From Methylobacterium sp. (GTDB lineage: Bacteria > Pseudomonadota > Alphaproteobacteria > Rhizobiales > Beijerinckiaceae), in contig NZ_JAIEOF010000100.1 of the NCBI RefSeq assembly GCF_019750675.1, positions 1-42,330 of the forward strand: a stretch of 42,330 bases of DNA, given 5' to 3'. A program made the position numbers and the translations under genes. Under the pieces are notes generated by a model. The model saw only the letters and a list, made by a program, of their open reading frames with translations, was not told the origin of the DNA and searched no databases. Below, piece after piece: positions 19,495 through 27,566 of this stretch (its first letter is position 1; each line of letters opens with the position of its first letter).

Positions 19495-19533
19495 CGCTCT
19501 GTGTCCGAAGCCATGATTTCGGCGGGGCCGGTC

Positions 19534-20406
19534 CTAGAGGACGCCGCGGCTGACATCCTGCCAGCGCAGCAGCGGCCGGGTCGCCAGGACGAGGAGGCCG
19601 TCGGCGAGCTTGCCCAACAGGGCGAAGGCCAGGATGGCCGCCAGGATCTGGTCCGGCTTCCCGAATTGCTGGCCGTCCACCAGGAGGTAGCCGAGCCCTT
19701 CCGAGGCGCCCATCAGCTCGGCCGCCACCACGAACAGGAAGCCGAGCCCGAGGCCGGTGCGGAGCGCCACCAGGGTGCCGGGTAGTACCGCCGGCAGGAG
19801 GATGCGGCGGGCGAGCGCGAGGCGCGACAGGCGGAAGATGCGCCCGACCTCCACGAGCTTGCGATCCACCGACGCGATCGCGCCGGAAACTCCAACATAG
19901 ACCGGGAAGAACACCCCGACGGCGATGAGCACGACCTTCGGCGTCTCGAGGATGCCGAGCCAGAGGATGAAGAGCGGCACCCAGGCGAGCGAGGGCACCG
20001 CCCGCAGGGCCTGCAGGCTGGGGTCGAGGAGGTGACGGGCCAGCGGCAGCGTGCCGGTGAGGGCGCCCACGAGGATGCCCGCCCCGGCGCCGGCCACGAA
20101 GCCGAGGGCGACGCGCAGCAGCGTCGCCTGGACGTGCAGGCGGAGGTCCCCGGACTGGGCCAGCGCCAGCAGCGTCCCCAGGACCCGGCTCGGCGGCGGC
20201 AGCAGCCGCCCCTGGGCGAGGCCCGACCGGATAGCGAGCTCCCAGCCCAGGGCGAGGGCCAGGGGGATCAGGATGCCGAGGACGAGGCGCCCGCCCGTGC
20301 GACCGGCACCCCGTCGCCAGGATCGGTTCAGCCCGGGCATTGCCGGAGCGGTGCCGTCGCCTCCCGTGCCGGACGCGAGGAGCGGGGACGCGGTTCCCGC
20401 GCTCAC
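19534..20406 (-). CDS. ssuC: sulfonate ABC transporter permease
   Basis: About 290 residues from a GTG at 20406 that overlaps the stop of the binding-protein gene (GTGA); an internal ATG at 20340 giving 268 residues is the alternative. The 501-aa track ORF extends into the upstream gene in the wrong frame. Membrane helices begin at LVLGILIPLALALGWELAIRSG. The permease coupling loop is VGRIFRLSRLALARRILLPAVLPGTLVALRTGLG, and the region GASEGLGYLLVDGQQFGKPDQILAAILAFALLG fits SsuC. It is co-transcribed with ssuA and ssuB. Confidence 0.88.
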   Translation of the reverse strand: MSAGTASPLLASGTGGDGTAPAMPGLNRSWRRGAGRTGGRLVLGILIPLALALGWELAIRSGLAQGRLLPPPSRVLGTLLALAQSGDLRLHVQATLLRVALGFVAGAGAGILVGALTGTLPLARHLLDPSLQALRAVPSLAWVPLFILWLGILETPKVVLIAVGVFFPVYVGVSGAIASVDRKLVEVGRIFRLSRLALARRILLPAVLPGTLVALRTGLGLGFLFVVAAELMGASEGLGYLLVDGQQFGKPDQILAAILAFALLGKLADGLLVLATRPLLRWQDVSRGVL

Positions 20407-21446
20407 CGCTCGGACCCGGCTGTGAAGCGGGGATCGATCAGCCCGTCGACGGCCGCGGCCACGTCGGTCTCCGCCGGGATCACGCCGGCCTGCTGAAGGG
20501 CGACACCCGCCGCTCGGATGCTCTCGGCCTGGACCCGGCCGATCTCGGGCCGGCTCAGATCGGTGCGGGCGAGCTGGCGGGCGATCACGGCTTCGGGCAG
20601 CTTGGTCGCGGCCACGAGGGCGCGCGTCACGGCCTCCGGGTTGGCGATCGCATAGGTGCGCGCCTGCTCGTAGGCGGCGATGACAACTTTCACGAGGTCC
20701 GGATGGGCCTTGGCGAAATCCTCGCGCACGTCGAGGACGCCCCAGGTGTTGGCGGCCGGGTCCCGGAAGAACAGGCGGGTGCCGCCCTCGATCTCGGAGG
20801 CCGCCATCATCGGGTCGAGGCCGGCCCAGGCGTCGACGTCGCCGCGCTCCAGGGCGGTGCGCCCGTCGGCATGCTGGAGCAGGACGAGCTTGGCGTCCTT
20901 CTCGGTGAGCCCTGCGCCTTGGAGGGCGCGGACGAGGAAGATGTGCGGATCGGTGCCCCGCGTCACCGCGATCCGCTTGCCCTTGAGGTCCGCGGGCGTC
21001 CGAATACCGCTGTCCTTCGTGGTCACCAGGGCGGTCCATTCCGGCTGCGAGTAGGCGTAGATCGCCTTGACCGGGTTGCCGTTGAGGCGCGCCAGCAGAG
21101 CGGCCGCCCCGGCCGAGGAGCCGAAGTCGATGGCCCCGCCGTTCAGGAATTCCAGCGCCTTGTTCGAGCCGAGCGACTGCGTCCAGCGCACGGCGATGCC
21201 CCGCTCCTTCAGGGCGGATTCGAGGAAGCCCCTCTCCTTCAGGACAAGGCTGACCGGGTTGTAGGTCGCCCAGTCGAGGCGAACCTCCGTCACCTCGGCG
21301 GCCTCGCTCCGCCGGGCCGCGCCCAGCGGCAGGAGGGCCACGCAGGCGGCGGCGAGGAGAAAGCGGCGGTTGAGGGAGACGTGGCGGCGCCGCGGGCGGA
21401 TCGTCATGGGCTCGGGGTCCTGATGCGTAGAGGAGGGACGGGTCAT
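20403..21446 (-). CDS. ssuA: aliphatic sulfonate ABC substrate-binding protein
   Basis: About 347 residues from the ATG at 21446, which overlaps the monooxygenase stop (ATGA). An internal ATG at 21407 with AGGA upstream (MTIRPRRR start) is a real alternative and gives a cleaner signal, LNRRFLLAAACVALLPLGAARRSEA. The 1223-aa track ORF is a readthrough frame across the upstream genes. The mature protein has EVRLDWATYNPVSLVLKERGFLE, SLGSNKALEFLNGGAIDFGSSAGAAALLAR and IRTPADLKGKRIAVTRGTDPHIFLVRAL, all typical of SsuA. It binds sulfonates in the periplasm and hands them to SsuBC. Confidence 0.9.
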   Translation of the reverse strand: MTRPSSTHQDPEPMTIRPRRRHVSLNRRFLLAAACVALLPLGAARRSEAAEVTEVRLDWATYNPVSLVLKERGFLESALKERGIAVRWTQSLGSNKALEFLNGGAIDFGSSAGAAALLARLNGNPVKAIYAYSQPEWTALVTTKDSGIRTPADLKGKRIAVTRGTDPHIFLVRALQGAGLTEKDAKLVLLQHADGRTALERGDVDAWAGLDPMMAASEIEGGTRLFFRDPAANTWGVLDVREDFAKAHPDLVKVVIAAYEQARTYAIANPEAVTRALVAATKLPEAVIARQLARTDLSRPEIGRVQAESIRAAGVALQQAGVIPAETDVAAAVDGLIDPRFTAGSER

Positions 21447-22807
21447 GGGGCGGTCGGCACCCGGATCGCGGCGGCGGGGAGGCGATGGGGCGGCCGCGGC
21501 AAGCCGAGGTTTTCGCGCAGGGTGCGGCCCTCGTAGTCCGTACGGAACAGGCCGCGGCGCTGAAGCTCGGGGATCACCAGGGCGGCGAAGTCGTCGAGGC
21601 CGCCGGGCAGGGTCGGCGGCATGATGTTGAAGCCGTCGGCGCCGTGGGCCTCGAAACGCTCCTGCAGCGCGTCGGCGATCTGGCCCGGGGTGCCGACGAG
21701 GGTCCAGTGCCCGCGCGCGCCGGCGATGCGCAGGTAGAGCTCGCGGATGGTCAGCCCCTCGCGCCTTGCCAGCGTCAGCATCAAGGCCTGCCGGCTCTTG
21801 CCGCCCTCGGTCTCGGGCAGGTCCGGCACCGGGGCCTCGTCCGGATAGGCCGACAGGTCGGCGCCGGCGAGCTGTTCGAGGAGCGAGCGGCCGACCACGG
21901 GGTGGATCAGATCCTGCAATTCCCCATAGCGGTCCTGAGCCTCGCCCTCCGTGCGCCCGACGACCGGGAAGGCGCCGGGCATGATCTTGAGATGATCGGG
22001 GTCGCGCCCGAAGCCGGCCATGCGGCCCTTCACGTCGGCGTAGAAGGCGGTCGCATCCGCCAGGGTCTCTTGCGCGGTGAAGACGATCTCGGCGGTGCGG
22101 GCGGCCAGCGCCTTGCCGGCCTCGGAGGAGCCGGCCTGCACCACGACCGGGTGGCCCTGCGGCGGGCGCGGCACGTTGAGGGGGCCGCGCACCGAGAAAT
22201 GCGCGCCCTCGTGGGCCAGCAGGTGCAGCCGGTCGGGGTCGAAGAACCGGCCGGACTCCCGGTCGCGCACGAAGGCGTCGTCCGCGTAGGAATCCCACAG
22301 GCCCCGGACCACGTCGACGAACTCCTCCGCCCGGGCGTAGCGGTGGGCATGGGCGAGGTGGCTCTCGCGGCTGAAGTTCCAGGCTTCGCGCGGATCGGCG
22401 GAGGTCACGAGGTTCCAGCCGGCCCGGCCCTCGCTGAGGTGGTCGAGGGAGGCGAACTTGCGGGCGACGTGGAACGGCTCGTTGTAGGTGGTGGAGGCGG
22501 TGGCCACGAGGCCGATCCGCTCGGTCACCGCCGCGAGGTGGGAGAGCAGGGTCAGGGGCTCGAACTGCCCGACGTAGCGGATCGCCGTCCGGCTCAGGGC
22601 GTCGATGTCCTCGCCCCGGACCGCGACACCGTCGGCAAGGAAGATCAGATCGAACTTCGCCGCCTCCGCCGTCCTGGCGATCCGCCGGTAATGCGCGGCG
22701 TTGACCCCGGCATCGGCCTGGGCGGACGGGTGCCGCCAGGCCGCGACGTGGTGCCCGCCAGGATACAGGAAGGCGCCGAGGCGCATGCGGTCGGAGCGGG
22801 CCGGCAT
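21443..22807 (-). CDS. NtaA/SnaA/DszA-family FMN-dependent monooxygenase
   Basis: A 454-residue LLM-class enzyme of the NtaA/DszA branch (usual length 430-460). Family landmarks are MRLGAFLYPGGHHVAAWRHP, FDLIFLADGVAVRG, YNEPFHVARKFASLDHLSEGRAGWNLVTS, HYRRIARTAEAAKF and HGADGFNIMPPTLPGGLDDF. Members use reduced FMN from a separate reductase to oxidise sulfones, dimethyl sulfide, dibenzothiophene sulfone or chelators. Its position between a DszC/SfnC-like gene and ssuA argues for an organosulfur substrate. The stop overlaps ssuA by ATGA. Confidence 0.88.
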   Translation of the reverse strand: MPARSDRMRLGAFLYPGGHHVAAWRHPSAQADAGVNAAHYRRIARTAEAAKFDLIFLADGVAVRGEDIDALSRTAIRYVGQFEPLTLLSHLAAVTERIGLVATASTTYNEPFHVARKFASLDHLSEGRAGWNLVTSADPREAWNFSRESHLAHAHRYARAEEFVDVVRGLWDSYADDAFVRDRESGRFFDPDRLHLLAHEGAHFSVRGPLNVPRPPQGHPVVVQAGSSEAGKALAARTAEIVFTAQETLADATAFYADVKGRMAGFGRDPDHLKIMPGAFPVVGRTEGEAQDRYGELQDLIHPVVGRSLLEQLAGADLSAYPDEAPVPDLPETEGGKSRQALMLTLARREGLTIRELYLRIAGARGHWTLVGTPGQIADALQERFEAHGADGFNIMPPTLPGGLDDFAALVIPELQRRGLFRTDYEGRTLRENLGLPRPPHRLPAAAIRVPTAP

Positions 22808-22819
22808 CGCGGGCTGACC

Positions 22820-24037
22820 TCAGGCCGAACCGACTCGGTACTCGCGCGGCGGCGCGGTGCCGTTGACCGCGAAGGCCCCGACGATGCGGTCGCGGTAGAT
22901 CCGCGGATTGTGCGAGGCGATGGTGCGGGCGTTGCGCCAGTAGCGGTCGAGGCCCAGGCCCTCCTTCACCGCGGAGGCGCCCAGCGCGTCGAACAGGCCG
23001 GTGGTGGCCTCCAGCACGAGGTTCGTCACCACCGTGACCGCCTGGTTGACCTCGACGTCGGCAAGCGCCGCCGATCCCGTCGGATCGGCCCCGTCGCGGC
23101 GGACCTCGAACACCCGCTGCAGCGCCTCGGCCGCCTTCAGCACGATGGCGCCGGCCGCGTAGGCGTTGCCCCGCACGCGGCCGACCACCGCCTGGATCTG
23201 CGGGTCGTCGCCGGTGCGGGCCGCGTTGCCGTGGCTGTAGACGCGCCGGCGCTCGCCCACGAGCCGGGCGACGTCCTCGGCCGCCGCCCGGCCGATGCCG
23301 GCCAGCGTGGCGAGGTGCACGAGCTGGAAGAACGCCATGGCGTAGGGGAAGCGCGCCGGGTCCGGCTTGATCCAATCGGCCTCGACTACCACCCCGGTGA
23401 AATGCGCGGTGCCGCTCGCCGTCAGCGCCTGCCCGAACCCGTCCCAGTCGTCGACGATCTCGACGCCCGGGGCCTGGGTCGAGACCACCGCGACCACGGG
23501 CGCGCCGTCCTCGTCCTGGGCCGAGAGGTGGATCCAGTCGGCGAAGAGCGAGCCGGTCGTATAGAACTTCCGACCGTCGACGACCCGCTCGGCCCCGCGC
23601 CGGCGGAGGATGGTGTCGAACTGGCCGACCTTGGCCTCCCCGGTCTCGGAGACGCCGCTGCCGATGGTCTCCCCGGCGGCGATCCGCTCGGTCCAGCGCG
23701 CCCGCCATTCGGGCGAGGTCGAGCACAGCACGTCCTTGGTGAAGCCGAAATGCGCGCGCAGCGCGTTGGTGACGTTGGAATCTCCCTGCGACAGCTCGAT
23801 CAGCAGATTGAACAGTTCGGGCAGGCTCGCCCCGTGCCCGCCCGCCGCTTCCGGTAGCCGAAGGGTGGTGAAGCCCGCTTCCTTGAGCCAGCCGATCTCG
23901 GCATGCGGCAACCGGCGTTCGCCGTCCCGGGCCACGGCGGTCGCACGGATCTCGGCAAAGGCCGGTCGGAAGCGTGCGGCGAGGTCCTCGTAGCGAGCGC
24001 TCGGGCCGGCACCCCAGCCCGCATCCGTTTGCGACAT
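22820..24037 (-). CDS. acyl-CoA-dehydrogenase-like flavin monooxygenase (DszC/SfnC-like)
   Basis: A 405-residue protein with the acyl-CoA dehydrogenase fold: N-terminal helical domain (LPHAEIGWLKEAGFTTLRLPEAAGGHGASLPEL), central beta domain (ETIGSGVSETGEA, VDGRKFYTTGSLFADWIHLSAQDEDG) and C-terminal helices (QLVHLATLAGIGRAAAEDV). The usual catalytic Glu region of true dehydrogenases is not evident, and the end reads RNARTIASHNPRIYRDRIVGAF, as in DszC/SfnC flavin monooxygenases that work on sulfur compounds. As the first gene of the operon with NtaA-like monooxygenase and ssuACB, it probably oxidises an organosulfur substrate before cleavage. The exact substrate is unknown. Confidence 0.82.
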   Translation of the reverse strand: MSQTDAGWGAGPSARYEDLAARFRPAFAEIRATAVARDGERRLPHAEIGWLKEAGFTTLRLPEAAGGHGASLPELFNLLIELSQGDSNVTNALRAHFGFTKDVLCSTSPEWRARWTERIAAGETIGSGVSETGEAKVGQFDTILRRRGAERVVDGRKFYTTGSLFADWIHLSAQDEDGAPVVAVVSTQAPGVEIVDDWDGFGQALTASGTAHFTGVVVEADWIKPDPARFPYAMAFFQLVHLATLAGIGRAAAEDVARLVGERRRVYSHGNAARTGDDPQIQAVVGRVRGNAYAAGAIVLKAAEALQRVFEVRRDGADPTGSAALADVEVNQAVTVVTNLVLEATTGLFDALGASAVKEGLGLDRYWRNARTIASHNPRIYRDRIVGAFAVNGTAPPREYRVGSA

Positions 24038-24301
24038 GATCCTGCAATCCCGTCCTGAGCCGCGTCCGAACCAACGGACCAGACGCGGCGGCAGCCGTTG
24101 GAATCCGGGATTATCGCTCGAAACTCAAGTCTTCGTGCCGATAATACCGTGATATCGCACCAATTTGGGATGCGTATCTCTTCGATCATCCATGGATGAA
24201 CGATCCTGCTACTACGAAGTCATTGAGGAAAAGAACGTTCTTGTTGACCGGATGGACGGGACCAATACCCTGACCTTCCCACCCTGCGGACGGATCCTCC
24301 G
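24038..24301. promoter_or_regulatory. divergent promoter region with inverted repeat
   Basis: Two monooxygenase operons diverge from here. ATTATCG (24110-24116) and CGATAAT (24139-24145) are perfect inverted copies separated by 22 bp in an otherwise AT-rich centre, a geometry that suits a dimeric or looped regulator site. A regulator shared by both operons (for example a LysR-type or Rrf2-type sulfur regulator) is inferred; no regulator gene lies beside it. Confidence 0.45.
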
Positions 24302-25699
24302 ATGACGATGCGCCGAGAACTGCGGCTGAACGCCTTCCAGATGGCCTCGCCGGGCCATACCTGGGCCGGCCTGTGGCGGCATCCGCGCGACACCGGCAGC
24401 GCCTATTACAGCCTCGACTATTGGGTCGATCTGGCGCGCACCGCCGAGCGCGGCCTCTTCGACGGAATTTTCCTCGCCGACGTGCTCGGGCAATACGACG
24501 TCTACGGCGGCAGCGCCGACACGGCCCTGGCGCGGGCCGCGCAGGCGCCCAATCTCGATCCGTTCCTGCTGGTGCCCGCCATGGCGCAGGCGACGCGCCA
24601 TCTTGGTTTCGGCGTCACTGCCAATCTGACCTACGAGCACCCCTATCTCTTCGCCCGCCGGATCACGACCCTCGACCACCTCACCGGCGGCCGGGTCGGC
24701 TGGAACATCGTCACCGGCTATCTCGAGAGCGGCGCCCGCGGCATGGGCCAGGACACGGCCCGGGCGCACGACGCCCGCTACGAGGCGGGGGACGACTTTC
24801 TGGAGGCCGCCTACAAGCTGTGGGAGGGCAGCTGGGAGGCGGGCGCCGTGCGGCGCGACCGGGCCGGCGGCGTCTTCACCGATCCGGAACGGGTCCACCG
24901 CATCCGGCACGACGGTCCTTACTACCGCGTCGACGGCCGCCACCTCGCCGAGCCCTCGCCCCAGCGCACGCCGGTGCTCTACCAGGCGGGCACCTCCCGG
25001 CGGGGCAAGCTCTTCGCGGGGCGCCACGCCGAGGCCGTGTTCCTCAACGGCCAGACGAAGCCGCTCGCCGCCAAGGCCGTGCGCGACCTGCGCGAGGCGG
25101 CCCGCGCCGCAGGGCGTGACCCTTACGACATCCGCATGTTCCTCGGCGCCACGGTGATCGTGGCGCCGACCCGCGCCGAGGCCCTGTCCTTACGCGACGA
25201 GTATGCGCGCTACATCGACGTCGAGGGCCAGCTCGCCCTGGTCTCGGGCTGGACCGGCATCGACCTCTCGACCCTGGGGCCCGAAGAGGGCTTGGCCTAT
25301 GTCCAGACGAACGCCATGCAGTCCCTGGTGGAGACCCTGACGCAAGCCGGGGAGCGGCCCTTCACCCGGGCGGACTTCGCAGCGTTCGGCCCGCGCGGGG
25401 CCCGGGCGCCCTTCATCGTCGGCGCGCCCTCGGAAGTCGCCGACGAACTCGTCGCCTGGGCCGAGGCCACTGACGCCGACGGCTTCAACCTGACCCGCGC
25501 GGTAGCGCCGGAAACCCTGGAAGCTTTCGTCGACCTCGTCGTGCCGGAACTCCAGACGCGTGGCGCCTTCAAGACTCAGTATGCGGAGGGCACAATGCGC
25601 GAGAAGCTTTTCCCTGGCAGCGGCCCACTCCTGAAGGCAAGCCATCCCGGAGCGGTCTTCCGCCGCGGGACGCCGGAGGCCTTGCTGGCCGCGTCATGA
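24302..25699 (+). CDS. NtaA/SnaA/DszA-family FMN-dependent monooxygenase
   Basis: A 465-residue LLM-class flavin monooxygenase. Landmarks are LRLNAFQMASPGHTWAGLWRHPRD, FDGIFLADVLGQYDVYGGSADTALARAAQAP, TYEHPYLFARRITTLDHLTGGRVGWNIVTGYLESGARG, PVLYQAGTSRRGKLFAGRHAEAVFLNGQ and ATDADGFNLTRAVAPETLEAFVDLVVPELQTRGAF. This is the NtaA/DmoA/DszA branch, using FMNH2 and oxygen. It is transcribed away from the DszC-like operon and stands alone, ending before the IS element. It is only distantly similar to the other NtaA-type enzyme of the window, so the two probably act on different substrates. Confidence 0.88.
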   Translation: MTMRRELRLNAFQMASPGHTWAGLWRHPRDTGSAYYSLDYWVDLARTAERGLFDGIFLADVLGQYDVYGGSADTALARAAQAPNLDPFLLVPAMAQATRHLGFGVTANLTYEHPYLFARRITTLDHLTGGRVGWNIVTGYLESGARGMGQDTARAHDARYEAGDDFLEAAYKLWEGSWEAGAVRRDRAGGVFTDPERVHRIRHDGPYYRVDGRHLAEPSPQRTPVLYQAGTSRRGKLFAGRHAEAVFLNGQTKPLAAKAVRDLREAARAAGRDPYDIRMFLGATVIVAPTRAEALSLRDEYARYIDVEGQLALVSGWTGIDLSTLGPEEGLAYVQTNAMQSLVETLTQAGERPFTRADFAAFGPRGARAPFIVGAPSEVADELVAWAEATDADGFNLTRAVAPETLEAFVDLVVPELQTRGAFKTQYAEGTMREKLFPGSGPLLKASHPGAVFRRGTPEALLAAS

Positions 25700-25840
25700 A
25701 AGAGCGGAGGCTTGCGGCTCGCTACGAGCCAACTCGCGGTGACTTCGAAGCAAGCGTCCGCTTTATCAATTCGCGCACCCCAAAGCTGACAGGCCGAAAA
25801 CCACCCGACCCGGTCGTCGAAAGGACGGGCGGGTTCCGAC

Positions 25841-27418
25841 CGAGGCTGTGTCAAAAGTCCCTTCTGAGATAGACTTGCGGCCTCATCTGCGGAGGCCAGC
25901 ATGCGTCGGTTCGTCGAAGGGCAGGATCGTCGGCAGTCCTGGTTGCTGCCCAGTTCGCTGGACGATTATGTCACCGCGGACAATCCGGTTCGGGTGATCG
26001 AGGCCTTCATCGACGAACTCGATCTCGGCACCCTCGGCTTCACCCGCTTCGAGCCCGCGGCGACGGGACGGCCTGCCTATGATCCGGCCACGCTTCTGAA
26101 GCTCTACCTCTATGGCTACCTCAATCGGGTCCCGTCGAGCCGGCGGCTTGAGCGGGAGGCGCAGCGCAACATCGAGGTGATGTGGCTGACTGGCCGCCTG
26201 GCTCCCGATCACAAAACGATCGCCAACTTCAGGCGCGACAACGGACCTGCGATCCAGGCGGCCTGTCGGCAGTTCGTGGTGCTGTGCCGCGATCTGCATC
26301 TCTTCGCTGGGGCAACCGTCGCCTTGGACGGGTCGAAGTTCAAGGCGGTCAACAACCGGGACCGCAACTACACCGTGGCCAAGGTCGCCAAGCGCCTGGA
26401 ACAGGTGGAGGTCAGCATCGCCCGCTATCTCGCGACGCTCGACCGGGCGGACAGGGAAGGCAGCGACGTTCCCGAGGCGCGGACGCAGCGCATCGGCGAG
26501 AAGATTGCCGCTCTGCGCCGACAGATGGCCTTCCTGCGCGAGATGCAGGCGCAGGTGGAGATCGCGGACGACGGGCAGGTCTCCCTGACCGACCCGGACG
26601 CCCGCTCGATGGCGACGAGCGGGCGCGGCACCGGCATCGTCGGCTACAACGTCCAGATCGCCGTCGATCCCGAGCATCATCTCGTCGTGGCCCATGAGGT
26701 CGTCAACGAGGGCCACGACCGCACCCAGCTCGTGCCGATGGGCGGTCAGGTCAGACAGGCCATCGGTGAGCAGGAGATCACAGTTCTGGCCGATCGCGGC
26801 TACTACAACGGCGATGAGGTTCTGGCCTGCGAAGGCACGGGCGTCCTGCCGGCCATGCCGCGGGCCGACACGTCGGGTCGGGCCAAGAAGGGGCTCTTCG
26901 TGCGCGCCGCCTTCGTCTACGATGCCGCGGCCGATCACTACGTCTGCCCCGCCGGCGCTGTGCTGACGAAGTCCAACGCGCGCTCCGATCGACACGGTGA
27001 CATCGACCACTACCGCAACCTGGACGCCTGTCATGCCTGCGCGACGCGGGCGCGCTGCACGCCCGAGAAGGTCAAGCGCTTCAAGCGCTGGAAGCACGAG
27101 GCGGTGCTGGAGGCCATGCAGAGGCGGCTCGATGCCATGCCCGATGCCATGGCGGTCCGGCGCGCCACGGTCGAGCATGTCTTCGGGACGCTGAAAGCCT
27201 GGATGGGCAGTACGCCCTTCCTGACGAAGGGCCTGAAAGGCGTGAGAACCGAGATGAGCCTCGCCATCCTCGCCTACAACGTGAAGCGGATGATCCGCCT
27301 GTTCGGTGCAACTTGGCTCATCCAGGCCATTCGAGCCTAAAGCTGCCCGCTGCGCCGCCGTCGTCATCCTGCTGATCGATGCTGGCGGCCACGATCAATG
27401 CGTTTTGACACGGCCTCG
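25841..27418 (+). mobile_element. IS1182-family insertion sequence
   Basis: A complete-looking element of about 1.58 kb. The left end CGAGGCTGTGTCAAAA (25841-25856) and right end TTTTGACACGGCCTCG (27403-27418) are inverted repeats with one mismatch, enclosing a full transposase gene. I could not settle an exact target duplication; the flanks share only a short CGA/CGACC-like string. It sits at the border between the sulfur island and the Tn7-like module. Confidence 0.85.
25901..27340 (+). CDS. IS1182-family transposase
   Basis: A 479-residue transposase. The N-terminal part (RQSWLLPSSLDDYVTADNPVRVIEAFIDELDL, then YDPATLLKLYLYGYLNRVPSSRRLEREAQRN) is the DUF772-type domain of this family. Catalytic acids are seen in VALDGSKFKAVNN (first Asp), VLADRGYYNGDE (second Asp) and VEHVFGTLKAWMG (Glu). 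A cysteine cluster (CPAG, CHACATRARC) lies between. The gene is full length with no frameshift and is flanked by inverted repeats, so the element may be active. Confidence 0.93.
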   Translation: MRRFVEGQDRRQSWLLPSSLDDYVTADNPVRVIEAFIDELDLGTLGFTRFEPAATGRPAYDPATLLKLYLYGYLNRVPSSRRLEREAQRNIEVMWLTGRLAPDHKTIANFRRDNGPAIQAACRQFVVLCRDLHLFAGATVALDGSKFKAVNNRDRNYTVAKVAKRLEQVEVSIARYLATLDRADREGSDVPEARTQRIGEKIAALRRQMAFLREMQAQVEIADDGQVSLTDPDARSMATSGRGTGIVGYNVQIAVDPEHHLVVAHEVVNEGHDRTQLVPMGGQVRQAIGEQEITVLADRGYYNGDEVLACEGTGVLPAMPRADTSGRAKKGLFVRAAFVYDAAADHYVCPAGAVLTKSNARSDRHGDIDHYRNLDACHACATRARCTPEKVKRFKRWKHEAVLEAMQRRLDAMPDAMAVRRATVEHVFGTLKAWMGSTPFLTKGLKGVRTEMSLAILAYNVKRMIRLFGATWLIQAIRA

Positions 27419-27566
27419 ACCCAACCCGGCCGTACAATCATCTGTCGCGCGTTCTCAGAAGTGGATCCAGAGTGACGCACTGCATGGCGAGGTCCGTCGA
27501 AGTCGGGGCTTGCGGTGCTGTAGGAGCTCGCAGGAGAACTAAGGCTTACACAGGCCTCAGGCATGC
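27419..27566. other. gap between IS1182 element and tniQ
   Basis: A 148-bp stretch with no supported gene, downstream of both the insertion sequence and the minus-strand tniQ. It could hold the tniQ-distal part of the transposon, but no repeated TnsB-type site is visible. Confidence 0.4.

Noticed and set aside
21485-23857. Long plus-strand ORF of 790 codons
   Set aside because: Antisense shadow of the two monooxygenase genes, which show clear family motifs on the minus strand.
20403-24074. 1223-aa minus-strand ORF as one large fusion protein
   Set aside because: Only its last third (the SsuA protein) is meaningful; the rest is an alternative frame of the upstream monooxygenase genes.
25883-27367. 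494-aa minus-strand ORF inside the insertion sequence
   Set aside because: It is the antisense of the IS1182 transposase and has no domain of its own.
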